Origin: Deferribacteres bacterium
GTDB taxonomy: Bacteria; Zhuqueibacterota; Zhuqueibacteria; Zhuqueibacterales; Geothermadaptataceae
Length of the DNA: 64,000 nt
Assembly: GCA_020633675.1 (NCBI GenBank)
Contig: JACKDE010000001.1
Coordinates: forward strand, 186,001 to 250,000
Direction of reading: 5' to 3'
Positions 40,932-49,802 of this stretch are shown here, piece after piece. Every line of letters begins with the position of its first letter. Positions within the stretch are counted from its first letter, which is position 1. The notes beneath the pieces were generated by a model. It ran no database searches. It was not told the origin of the DNA and saw only the letters and a program-made list of their open reading frames with translations. The position numbers and the translations under genes were made by a program.

Positions 40932-43301
40932 ATGTTGGACGAGCAACAACTTGATCAAGAAAAACAGATTACCCTGAAGGACTACCTTCATATTTTGCAT
41001 CGAGGCAGGTGGATCATTTTGTCATCTTTCATCACAGTGATGGCGGCGACAATTTACTTTACCTACACCACCACACCGGTTTACCAGGCCAGCACCAAAG
41101 TCATCATCAAAGATGACGGCAATGTTGGTGAAAGCCTATTTGAAGTCGGTGGCCTGATCAAGAAAGAAACCATGATCAACAATCAGGTTGAAATTTTGAA
41201 AAGCCGTACACTTGCTGAAACGGTCATTCAACGCTTGAAAGAGTCGGAATTTGCTGGTCAGCTCAAAATTCTCACCAACGGCAGCAATGATGACAGCGAA
41301 CCAGGTATTCTGGCGGGCATGATAAAAGCGATGAGCAGCCTGTTTGGCAGCGATGATGGTGAAAAAACGGTCAACAAAGGCTACAGCTTTGACCAGTCGG
41401 TCAATATTTTGCGTGCAAACATTAACATTGCGCCGATCAGCAGCACGGATATGATTGAAATCCGCGTCGATGCCAATGATCCCAATGAAGCCGCTTTCAT
41501 CGCCAATACGCTGACGCAATCTTACGCCGAGATGAATCGCCGCATGAGCCAGGAAGAAGTTCGGCAGGTCAAAAACTTCCTAGACGATCAACTGCAAATT
41601 GTACAGGACCAGCTCGCCAGCTCCGAAAATGAGCTGAAGGATTTTCAGGAAAAGGAGCGAGTGGTTGCTCTATCGGAGGAAACGACAGAATTGATAAAGA
41701 ATTTGGCAGAGTTCGAATCACTTTACAATGAGGCTTTGACCGAGCTTAACTCTAATCGTGAACGTCTGGCGTATGTGAACAACCAGCTTGGCCGCAGCAG
41801 AGAAAGCTTTGATATTGAATCGATTTCCTCCACGCCTTATTTGGAAGAAATGAAAAAGCAGCTGGTTGATCTGGAAACCCAAAAGGCATCGTTAATAGCC
41901 AACTTGATGACCGAGGGTGTCGATTACCGCCATCATCCAAAATACAATCGTCTTAACGAACAGATCGATGTGTTAACTAAACGCTTTAAAGAAAAAATTG
42001 CGGAATTGGCGACCCAGGAGATCATCAATCCGGTTGCCATGAGTGAGAAACTATGGAGCCGCAAAATCGAAGTCGAAGCTGAGATTGAAGCGCTGAAGCC
42101 AAAGGTCAGCTCGCTTAAATCTATCGTTGACGAATACGCTGGCCAACTGACACAACTGCCTGAAAAAAGCCTTCGCCTGGCACAGCTCGAGAGATCCGCC
42201 AAGGTCGATGAAAAGATTTACATCATGATGAAGGAAAAATATCAGGAATCGCAGATCACCGAAGTCGGCCAACTGGGCGATGTCCGCATCGTCGATCCGG
42301 CCAAGCCACCAAAGAATCCAATCAAGCCTACAAAGCGCATGAACCTGATACTGGGCATGATGGTCGGTTTGGGTTTGGGGATTGGATTGACCTTCCTGAT
42401 CGATGCTATGGATAACTCGGTAAGGGTGATGGAAGATCTCTCAAAAATGGGCTTGGCTGTACTTGGTGCAATTCCGGAGATCAAGGAAGAAGAAGCGCTG
42501 AAGCGTCTTAAAGTTGTGCCGAATGGACAACTCAATGGTACCGCTTCAGCAGACGATGTGCGCGAAATGGCAACCCGATTGATCACTCACTTTGCGCCGA
42601 AATCACCGATTTCTGAAGCTTATCGCAGCTTCCGTACCAATATCCAATTCTCGAAAATTGATAAAACGATACAGACACTGCTGGTGACCAGTCCCGGACC
42701 TGGTGAAGGCAAATCTACTACGGTCGCAAATCTGGCCATCACCATGGCGCAGATGGGGAGTCGAGTGCTTCTTGTGGACGCGGATTTACGCCGACCGGTG
42801 CAGCATTCGATTTTTAAACTCGACCGCCGTGTCGGTTTAACCAATGCTTTGGTTGGCCGTGCCAGTATAGAAGAAGCGTATAAAGAAACAGAAATCGAGA
42901 ATCTGTTTGTCATGCCGTGCGGCACTTTGCCGCCAAATCCATCTGAATTGCTCGGTAGTTCAGCAATGAGAAACCTGATTGAAGAGTTGAAAAGCCGTTT
43001 CGATGTGGTGCTGTTTGACAGCCCACCAGTCATTGCAGTAACAGATGCTGCGGTGCTGTGCCGCAAAATTGACGGTGTGGTGCTGGTCGCCAAATCGGGC
43101 CAAACCGATCGCAACGCAGCACAACACGCCTATAATCTGCTGAAAAATGTAGGTACCAATTTGCTTGGCAGCCTGCTCAACGGCGTCAAGGTCGAGAGTA
43201 TGTATGGCAGCTACTACTATTATTATCAGTACTACCATTATTATTACGGTAAGGATGATCAGAAAAACACCAAGCTGATTAAGAAGAAGCGAAACTCCTA
43301 A
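40932..43301 (+). CDS. Polysaccharide co-polymerase/BY-kinase fusion (Wzc-like)
   Basis: The 789-residue protein has a Wzz domain with a first helix (about 32-50), a long periplasmic coiled coil (about 200-420), a GNVR-type segment before the second helix (about 470-490), then a cytoplasmic tyrosine-kinase domain. Walker A is SPGPGEGKSTT, Walker A' LLVDADLRRP and Walker B VVLFDSPPV. The C-terminus has the autophosphorylation cluster: 11 tyrosines within about 16 residues. It controls chain length and export of the surface polymer. The single-chain form is typical of Gram-negatives. Confidence 0.95.
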   Translation: MLDEQQLDQEKQITLKDYLHILHRGRWIILSSFITVMAATIYFTYTTTPVYQASTKVIIKDDGNVGESLFEVGGLIKKETMINNQVEILKSRTLAETVIQRLKESEFAGQLKILTNGSNDDSEPGILAGMIKAMSSLFGSDDGEKTVNKGYSFDQSVNILRANINIAPISSTDMIEIRVDANDPNEAAFIANTLTQSYAEMNRRMSQEEVRQVKNFLDDQLQIVQDQLASSENELKDFQEKERVVALSEETTELIKNLAEFESLYNEALTELNSNRERLAYVNNQLGRSRESFDIESISSTPYLEEMKKQLVDLETQKASLIANLMTEGVDYRHHPKYNRLNEQIDVLTKRFKEKIAELATQEIINPVAMSEKLWSRKIEVEAEIEALKPKVSSLKSIVDEYAGQLTQLPEKSLRLAQLERSAKVDEKIYIMMKEKYQESQITEVGQLGDVRIVDPAKPPKNPIKPTKRMNLILGMMVGLGLGIGLTFLIDAMDNSVRVMEDLSKMGLAVLGAIPEIKEEEALKRLKVVPNGQLNGTASADDVREMATRLITHFAPKSPISEAYRSFRTNIQFSKIDKTIQTLLVTSPGPGEGKSTTVANLAITMAQMGSRVLLVDADLRRPVQHSIFKLDRRVGLTNALVGRASIEEAYKETEIENLFVMPCGTLPPNPSELLGSSAMRNLIEELKSRFDVVLFDSPPVIAVTDAAVLCRKIDGVVLVAKSGQTDRNAAQHAYNLLKNVGTNLLGSLLNGVKVESMYGSYYYYYQYYHYYYGKDDQKNTKLIKKKRNS

Positions 43302-43369
43302 ATAAGCTGTGTTCTATTTTGGAATAGAAAAAATAAGCTGACTAACAAATATTTTAACGAGGTTTCATA

Positions 43370-44416
43370 ATGAAGAAAGCCCTGATAACAGGCATAACTG
43401 GACAGGATGGCTCCTACCTTGCGGAATTGCTGCTGAACAAAGGATATGAAGTTCATGGCATTATTAGGCGCTCCAGCAGTTTCAATACCGGTCGGATTGA
43501 TCACCTCTATTCCGATCCACATAATGAAAACACCAACTTGCATCTACATTACGGCGATCTGACGGACTCGGTACAACTCGTCAAGCTTCTCTACGATTTA
43601 AATCCGGATGAAATATACAATCTGGGCGCACAGAGCCATGTTCGCGTAAGTTTTGATATTCCGGAATATACCTCAAATGTGGTTGGACTTGGAACCTTGC
43701 GCCTTCTTGAAGCGATTCGGGAGGCGGGCCTGAAATGCCGTTTCTATCAGGCTTCAAGCAGCGAAATGTATGGCAGGGTGCGTGAAGTGCCCCAAAGGGA
43801 GGCGACACCTTTCTACCCCAGAAGTCCTTATGCATGCTCTAAAGTATTTGGATATTGGACAACGGTGAATTATCGTGAGAGCTACAAATTGTTCGCGAGC
43901 AATGGCATTTTATTTAACCATGAATCTCCTCGACGCGGCGAGACATTTGTCACCCGCAAAATAACCAGAGCCGTTGCGAGAATCAAGTTGGGATTGCAGG
44001 ACAAGCTCTACCTGGGAAATCTCGATGCACAACGTGACTGGGGCTACGCGCCTGAATTTGTCGAAGCGATGTGGTTGATTTTGCAGCACGAAATCCCCGA
44101 AGACTTTGTGATTGCCACCGGGGAAACTCATTCGGTGCGTGAATTTCTTGAGATTGCATTTGGTTACCAAAATCTTGATTGGAATGAATTTGTAGAGATT
44201 GATGAGCGCTACTTCCGCCCAGCAGAGGTCGATTTGCTTATTGGCGATCCTTCAAAAGCTTTAGATTTGCTCGGCTGGCAGCCTCGCACCAAGTTTAAAG
44301 ACTTGGTAAAAATCATGGTCGATGCTGATCTCGATGATTTGAAAAATCAAATTGATGGAAAACATGTTAGAAAAGAAGTGAGCGAGGTACCTGCACATGC
44401 AGTTTTGGTCCGATAA
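43370..44416 (+). CDS. gmd: GDP-mannose 4,6-dehydratase
   Basis: The 348-residue extended SDR enzyme makes GDP-4-keto-6-deoxy-D-mannose. It shows TGITGQDGSYLAE, HYGDLTDS, YNLGAQSHV, QASSSEMYG, the catalytic PRSPYACSK (Tyr-x3-Lys) and the Gmd-specific ILFNHESPRRGETFVTRKI. GAGG precedes the ATG. The next gene overlaps it by 20 bp and is an fcl-like epimerase-reductase, so the pair makes GDP-L-fucose or, with the ColD-like enzyme further on, GDP-colitose. Confidence 0.96.
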   Translation: MKKALITGITGQDGSYLAELLLNKGYEVHGIIRRSSSFNTGRIDHLYSDPHNENTNLHLHYGDLTDSVQLVKLLYDLNPDEIYNLGAQSHVRVSFDIPEYTSNVVGLGTLRLLEAIREAGLKCRFYQASSSEMYGRVREVPQREATPFYPRSPYACSKVFGYWTTVNYRESYKLFASNGILFNHESPRRGETFVTRKITRAVARIKLGLQDKLYLGNLDAQRDWGYAPEFVEAMWLILQHEIPEDFVIATGETHSVREFLEIAFGYQNLDWNEFVEIDERYFRPAEVDLLIGDPSKALDLLGWQPRTKFKDLVKIMVDADLDDLKNQIDGKHVRKEVSEVPAHAVLVR

Positions 44417-45362
44417 GCAAGTCATTGTTACCGGCGGTGCCGGGTTTTTAGGTTCTTTTGTGGTTGAAAAACTGCGAGAGCTTGGCGTCGAGGAGATCAT
44501 TGTCCCGCGCAGTAGCGAATATGATTTGCGGCAGCCTGATGCGGTTCGTCGCTTATTCGATGATGCCGAGAAGAATAGACCTGCGGGTTTCAAGTCTTCA
44601 AATCTTATCGTTTTTCACCTGGCTGCCAAGGTTGGTGGCATTGGCGCAAATCGCAGCAATCCTGGCAAATTCATCTATGATAATTTGATGATGGGGATGT
44701 CGCTGATCGAAGAGGCTCGCCATCGTGATATGGGAAAATTTGTCACAGTCGGAACCGTTTGTTCCTATCCTAAATTTACACCAGTTCCTTTCAAGGAAGA
44801 CAACCTCTGGGATGGCTATCCCGAAGAGACCAATGCGCCATACGGTTTGGCGAAGAAAATGCTGCTGGTACAATCGCAGGCATATCGCCAGCAATATGAC
44901 ATGAATGCCATTTTCCTCCTGCCTGTCAATTTATATGGTCCACGAGACAATTTCGATCTGGAGAGCTCTCATGTTATTCCTGCGCTGATCAGGAAATGTA
45001 TCGAAGCGAAGGAGATGAATAAAGAGCAAGTTATCGTTTGGGGCGACGGCAGCCCGACACGGGAGTTCTTGTATGTGGAAGATGCTGCCGACGGCATTAT
45101 AAGAGCTGCGGAGCTCTACAACAAGCCCGAACCGGTAAACCTGGGTACTGCCTTTGAGATATCCATCAAGGACCTTGTTGAGTTGATTGCAAACTTGACA
45201 GGTTTTGCAGGGAAAATTGTCTGGGATACCTCAAGGCCAAACGGCCAACCGCGCCGTATGCTCGAAGCCTCGCGAGCCTTGCAAGAATTCGGCTTTAAAG
45301 CCAAAACGACCTTTGAAGATGGGTTACATAAGACGATTGAATATTACCGTGATAATCGATGA
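44397..45362 (+). CDS. GDP-L-fucose synthase/ColC-like epimerase-reductase
   Basis: The 321-residue SDR has TGGAGFLGSFVVEKL, FHLAAKVGGIGANR, GTVCSYPK and YGLAKK (Ser-Tyr-Lys triad), and NLYGPRDNFD. These are typical of GDP-4-keto-6-deoxymannose 3,5-epimerase-4-reductase (Fcl/WcaG). ColC of the colitose pathway is a close relative. Because a ColD-like 3-dehydratase is encoded 3 kb downstream, either assignment, or both activities, is possible. It overlaps gmd by 20 bp. Confidence 0.9.
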   Translation: MQFWSDKQVIVTGGAGFLGSFVVEKLRELGVEEIIVPRSSEYDLRQPDAVRRLFDDAEKNRPAGFKSSNLIVFHLAAKVGGIGANRSNPGKFIYDNLMMGMSLIEEARHRDMGKFVTVGTVCSYPKFTPVPFKEDNLWDGYPEETNAPYGLAKKMLLVQSQAYRQQYDMNAIFLLPVNLYGPRDNFDLESSHVIPALIRKCIEAKEMNKEQVIVWGDGSPTREFLYVEDAADGIIRAAELYNKPEPVNLGTAFEISIKDLVELIANLTGFAGKIVWDTSRPNGQPRRMLEASRALQEFGFKAKTTFEDGLHKTIEYYRDNR

Positions 45363-45548
45363 GACCTGACTGCGAAAATTGATTTGAAAGGCCTTTGCAA
45401 AACAGGAGTACCTGTATTCAACTTGACAACCGAAATTTGAATAGTTTGCACATAATCTATTCGAAGATAAATCACCAGAAAATGCAAAGCTGCCAAACTA
45501 GTTTCATACACTGTAAGCACCTGTAAAGTTGGAATCTTTAGCTTAATC

Positions 45549-46925
45549 ATGATAAATCATCTGCTTCTTAGATTAAAAGCACCAGCACAATTACTGAAAT
45601 TAACGCATGAACGCAGTCTTAGAATAAGCAAAAATATTGTGGCACTTTTTTTTATTCAGGGATGCGTGATTCTCCTAGGCTTTGTTCGTGTACCTTTGTT
45701 GTTGAATTATCTTGATACATTTAGCTACGGCGTGTGGTTGACAATTGGATCGGTGATAAATTGGCTTGCATTTTTTGATATTGGGCTTGGAAACGGTCTC
45801 CGCAATAAACTCACTGAAGCTCTTTCAAATAAAAATTATCAATTGGCACGTGTATATATTAGCACGACATATATTATCCTGATACTGTTAGCAAGCTTCT
45901 TGACTATAATGTTCCTTATTTTCACCCAATTTATTAACTGGTCAGCCATCTTTAAAGTACCGTCCTTAATGGTGAATGAACTTCAGGAAGTCATTTTAAT
46001 AGTCTTCTTGTTCTTTGCTTTGCGTTTTGTGGTTCAACTGGTTAATACCGTTCTTATTGCCAATCAGAAGCCAGCATTGTCAAGCAGCATTGCTCTAATT
46101 GAAGGAATAATATTCTTAGCAATAGTCTGGATTTTGCATAAAACAACAGTAGGATCACTTTTGAATATAAGCTTCGCCTCTGGTTTTTCTGGAATATTTG
46201 TGCTTCTTATTGCAAATATTATTTTCTTCACCAAGTACTGTAGGAATTTAGCTCCATCTTTTAGGTATACTAGTTTTAAGCACTTACGTGAAATAGTCAA
46301 TCTTGGAATTCAGTTCTTTCTGATTCAAATTGCAGTAATCATCATCTTCTCAACTGACAATTTGATTATCACTCAAATACTGGGACCAGAAGAGGTTGTA
46401 CCCTACAACATCGCTTTCCGGTATCTCGGAGTGATTTCCTTAGGATTTGGTACGCTAATGATACCCTTATGGGCAGCTTACACTGAAGCCTACGTTAAAA
46501 ATGATATGCTATGGATTAAAAGTACAATAAATAAAACAATACAAATCTGGCTACTATCACTCTTGGGTGTGTGTTGCCTAATCTTCGCTTCTGGAAAAGT
46601 CTACGAATTTTGGTTTGGGAATAAGGTGGCCGTCCCGATTATATTAACGATTTCAATGGGGGCCTTTGTACTTATTCAGGCTTGGAATATGATTTTTGTT
46701 CATTTTATTAATGCGACCGGAAAAGTAAGGTTACAGCTCTATTGCTCGATTCTGGCGGCAGTGGTCAATATTCCAATTTCAGTTTACCTCGCAAAAGATT
46801 TAGGGCTTGGTTCAACTGGAGTGATTTTAGGTAGTTGTGTCTCACTCTCGTTTGCAGCCATACTGGCGCCAATTCAATATTACAAAATTGCTAACGGCAA
46901 GGCAGTTAAGTTATGGGCAAAATAA
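45549..46925 (+). CDS. Polysaccharide flippase, Wzx/MATE-like
   Basis: The 458-residue protein has about 12-14 predicted helices. It shows the N-terminal segment ISKNIVALFFIQGCVILLGFVRVPL and a central FSTDNLIITQILGPEEVVPYNIAFR, typical of Wzx translocases that flip lipid-linked repeat units. The gene is distinctly AT-rich compared with those before 45 kb. It overlaps the next gene by 13 bp. Together with the Wzy-like protein and the Wzc-like kinase it defines a Wzx/Wzy-dependent pathway. Confidence 0.9.
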   Translation: MINHLLLRLKAPAQLLKLTHERSLRISKNIVALFFIQGCVILLGFVRVPLLLNYLDTFSYGVWLTIGSVINWLAFFDIGLGNGLRNKLTEALSNKNYQLARVYISTTYIILILLASFLTIMFLIFTQFINWSAIFKVPSLMVNELQEVILIVFLFFALRFVVQLVNTVLIANQKPALSSSIALIEGIIFLAIVWILHKTTVGSLLNISFASGFSGIFVLLIANIIFFTKYCRNLAPSFRYTSFKHLREIVNLGIQFFLIQIAVIIIFSTDNLIITQILGPEEVVPYNIAFRYLGVISLGFGTLMIPLWAAYTEAYVKNDMLWIKSTINKTIQIWLLSLLGVCCLIFASGKVYEFWFGNKVAVPIILTISMGAFVLIQAWNMIFVHFINATGKVRLQLYCSILAAVVNIPISVYLAKDLGLGSTGVILGSCVSLSFAAILAPIQYYKIANGKAVKLWAK

Positions 46926-47722
46926 TCGGCTTAACGGGTGCAACTGGGGTGATTGGGAAATTGCTACATGAAAAGCTCCTTGATCGGGGTGATATAGTTA
47001 AATGTTTCCAACATGATATTCGAGATAAAAATGCAGTAGCTGACTGGATAGGCACAGGTCGTTTTGATTGTATCATACATCTTGCCGCTTTGGTCCCGGT
47101 AATCGAAGTTGAAACGACTCCATTCAAAGCATTTAGTGTAAATGTCGGTGGCACAGTTAGCCTTTTATCAGCTGTCTCAACGATGAATGATGTGCCATGG
47201 ATTTTTTATTCGAGCACCAGCCATGTTTACAAAAGCTCAAGCAAGCCGATCAGTGAAGAAGGGGAAATTGAACCCATAAATCTATATGGGAAGACAAAAT
47301 ATTATGCTGAAGAAGCCATAAGGTGTTTCTCTAAAGAGCACAAATCAGCTGTTTGCATTGGGAGAATCTTTAGTTTCTATCATAAGACACAACACAAACC
47401 ATTTCTTTATCCGGCAATTAAAGAACGCCTAAGCAAAGAGAATCTCGCAAAGCCATTTTATTTGAAAGGTGCAAGGGATATTAGAGATTTTCTTATGGCT
47501 GAAGATGTTGCAGAACGCATTATCGATTTGATGGATGCGAAATATGATGGTATTATCAACATTGCATCGGGCAAAGGCATAACGATTGAAGATTTTGTGC
47601 AAAGCATGACAGATGTAGACCTGAAAATAATAACAGATAAAATCGAAGCGAATTCATATTTGGTGGCTGACGTGACAAAGTTAAGAACCGTTAGAGAGAA
47701 ACAATTTGAAAGAGACGAATAA
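46913..47722 (+). CDS. NAD-dependent epimerase/dehydratase (SDR)
   Basis: The 269-residue protein has the Rossmann motif GLTGATGVIGKLL, a DIRDKNAV acidic segment, HLAALVPV, YSSTSHVY and the catalytic YGKTK. It is a short extended SDR, most like sugar-nucleotide 4-epimerases or 4-ketoreductases. Substrate unknown. It could act on a 4-keto sugar made by the Gmd/ColD-like enzymes. It overlaps both neighbours. Confidence 0.85.
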   Translation: MGKIIGLTGATGVIGKLLHEKLLDRGDIVKCFQHDIRDKNAVADWIGTGRFDCIIHLAALVPVIEVETTPFKAFSVNVGGTVSLLSAVSTMNDVPWIFYSSTSHVYKSSSKPISEEGEIEPINLYGKTKYYAEEAIRCFSKEHKSAVCIGRIFSFYHKTQHKPFLYPAIKERLSKENLAKPFYLKGARDIRDFLMAEDVAERIIDLMDAKYDGIINIASGKGITIEDFVQSMTDVDLKIITDKIEANSYLVADVTKLRTVREKQFERDE

Positions 47723-48575
47723 GAAAGTATCGATAGTCATCCCTACATACAACAGGGCTGACTATCTAAAACAGGCGATAGATGCTGCACTTGCCCAAAC
47801 ATACGAATGTGAAATAGTGGTTTGCGATCATGGTAGCACAGATGCTACGCCGCAAGTCGCTCAGACCTATGGGGACAGGATCAAGTATATACGGCGCGAA
47901 AAGGATAACGGCATCCATTTTATGTGGTTAGACGGCATTGTTCATGCTGGGGGTGATTTCATTCATATTAATTTTGATGACGATTGGGTTGCGCCGAATT
48001 TTATAGCGAAAACGATTGAAATATTTGAAGATGATGTCTCTTTTGTGTTTACTGCGGTGAAGGTTATGGATGGAGGTAACGGCAAGCAAATCACTGAGTT
48101 GTTTAAAAATCAATATAAGACTGGCCTGCATGACAATTCAATTGTAGAAAAATACTTATTAATGCCTGGTTCGGTAATTTCTCCTGGCTGTGGGATTCAC
48201 AGGAAGTCTGATCTGTTAGATAGCTTATTTGTTGGAAAAATCCCAGGCGCAAAATATAGTTATAGGGGGGTAGGACCGGACTTACTTTTTTCTCTGCTGC
48301 CTTTGCTCAACACAAAACGATTTGGCTTTGTAAATGAACCACTTGCTTATTTTCGAGCACATGATGGATCAATCACCATAGGTTCGAGAAAAGATAGTCA
48401 AAATTCAGAAAAATTTGTTTTGGCATATAACGAAGCAAAAAAATTCTATTTGAATTTGAAATTAGCTCGCTTTACAAAAATTGACACAGTGCTCTTCTGG
48501 GTGCAGAATCATGTTGTTACTCTTTCATACAGAATAGCAAAAAGAATCATGAAATTAGTAAGGAAGCCTGAATGA
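47706..48575 (+). CDS. Glycosyltransferase family 2
   Basis: The 289-residue GT-A enzyme has VSIVIPTYNRADYLKQAI, VVCDHGSTDAT and the metal-binding INFDDDW. A C-terminal hydrophobic-basic tail (AKRIMKLVRK) may touch the membrane. The likely start is a TTG at 47706 with GAGAG upstream, inside the end of the previous gene. The linkage formed is unknown. Confidence 0.88.
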   Translation: MKETNKKVSIVIPTYNRADYLKQAIDAALAQTYECEIVVCDHGSTDATPQVAQTYGDRIKYIRREKDNGIHFMWLDGIVHAGGDFIHINFDDDWVAPNFIAKTIEIFEDDVSFVFTAVKVMDGGNGKQITELFKNQYKTGLHDNSIVEKYLLMPGSVISPGCGIHRKSDLLDSLFVGKIPGAKYSYRGVGPDLLFSLLPLLNTKRFGFVNEPLAYFRAHDGSITIGSRKDSQNSEKFVLAYNEAKKFYLNLKLARFTKIDTVLFWVQNHVVTLSYRIAKRIMKLVRKPE

Positions 48576-49798
48576 CATCTAATGAAATTAAGCTTGCTGA
48601 CAATACTATAACCACTGATGAATTAGAAAATTTATCAAAGTGGGTAACCTCCAATCCTCAACTAACAAAGGGCGACTTAACTTTAGAGTTTGAGCGCATT
48701 TTTGCAGATTACATCGGTTCCCAATATGCAATCTATGTAAATAGCGGATCATCGGCCAATCTCCTGATGATTTATTCATTGCTAGAAAGCGGGCGATTAA
48801 GAAATAAGCAGGCAATAGTACCTGCGGTTTCTTGGATTACGACTTTGTCGCCTCTGGTTCAGCTCGGCTTTACACCGCACCTGTGTGAAAGTGACTCCGA
48901 AACATTAGGCGTCGACTTGAATCATTTTGAGCAGTTGTGCAAAGAACATAGACCGGCAGTTGCAATAATTGTACATGTGCTTGGCCACCCAAATAAAATG
49001 AAAGAACTGGTATCGATTTGTCAAAAATATGATGTATTGCTTTTGGAAGATGCGTGCGAAGCTCTTGGTACAGTACAAGATTATAATAAGTTGGGGAACT
49101 TCGGAGTAGCTGGTTCCTTTTCGTTTTATTATGGCCATCATATATCAACGATTGAGGGGGGGATGGTCACCTCAAACGATAATGAATTATACAATATTAT
49201 GCTTTCTATACGTTCACATGGTTGGTCAAGAGACGTAGAAGGATATTATAAGGTTAGTTGGGCTAAGGAACACAACATAGACCCGGTAAGAGAGTTGTAT
49301 ACATTTTATTATCCAGGTTTCAACCTCAGATCTACTGATTTAAATGCATTCCTGGGAATTTCCCAAATGCAAAAAATTGATGAAATTGCTGAAAGGAGAG
49401 AACAGAATTTTATCCAGTATCAAAGTCGTCTTGCCAAAAGGTTTTATTGCCAGACAAGCAGATTTGACAAACTATCCAGTTTTGCTTTTGGTACATTTGT
49501 TAGCAATCGGTTAGAAGTTTACAAACATTTAAAAGCAAATAAGATTGAAATAAGGCCATTGATATGCGGCAGTTTGGGTAAACAACCATTTTGGGTAAAG
49601 AAATACGGCGAGACAAGCCTGCCCGTAGCTGATATCGTTCACGAATTTGGCATTTATTTGCCAAATCATTTGGGCATAGATGAGCATCAAATCGATTTTA
49701 TCTGTGACAAATTTCTTGAAGTCGCACAACCTATGTTTCCCTACAAGGCCGAATTAGCGAAACAAAACCAATCACACACATCTAAGGCGATAATTTGA
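48572..49798 (+). CDS. ColD-like PLP-dependent sugar 3-dehydratase (DegT/DnrJ/EryC1 family)
   Basis: The 408-residue protein is of the sugar-aminotransferase fold, with VNSGSSANLLMI, VPAVSWITT and LLEDACEALGT. The usual PLP lysine motif (SFxxxK...GEGG) reads SFYYGHHISTIEGG, so His189 stands where the Schiff-base lysine should be. This His is the hallmark of GDP-4-keto-6-deoxymannose 3-dehydratase ColD, recalled as His188 in E. coli O55, and of related E1-type dehydratases. With Gmd upstream it would make a 3,6-dideoxy sugar such as colitose. An E1-type CDP-sugar role is less likely without CDP-glucose genes. Confidence 0.87.
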   Translation: MTSNEIKLADNTITTDELENLSKWVTSNPQLTKGDLTLEFERIFADYIGSQYAIYVNSGSSANLLMIYSLLESGRLRNKQAIVPAVSWITTLSPLVQLGFTPHLCESDSETLGVDLNHFEQLCKEHRPAVAIIVHVLGHPNKMKELVSICQKYDVLLLEDACEALGTVQDYNKLGNFGVAGSFSFYYGHHISTIEGGMVTSNDNELYNIMLSIRSHGWSRDVEGYYKVSWAKEHNIDPVRELYTFYYPGFNLRSTDLNAFLGISQMQKIDEIAERREQNFIQYQSRLAKRFYCQTSRFDKLSSFAFGTFVSNRLEVYKHLKANKIEIRPLICGSLGKQPFWVKKYGETSLPVADIVHEFGIYLPNHLGIDEHQIDFICDKFLEVAQPMFPYKAELAKQNQSHTSKAII

Positions 49799-49802
49799 GC
49801 TT

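Noticed and set aside
45423..45460. TTGACA followed by CATAAT upstream of the flippase gene
   Set aside because: The spacer is 22 bp, too long for a sigma-70 site.
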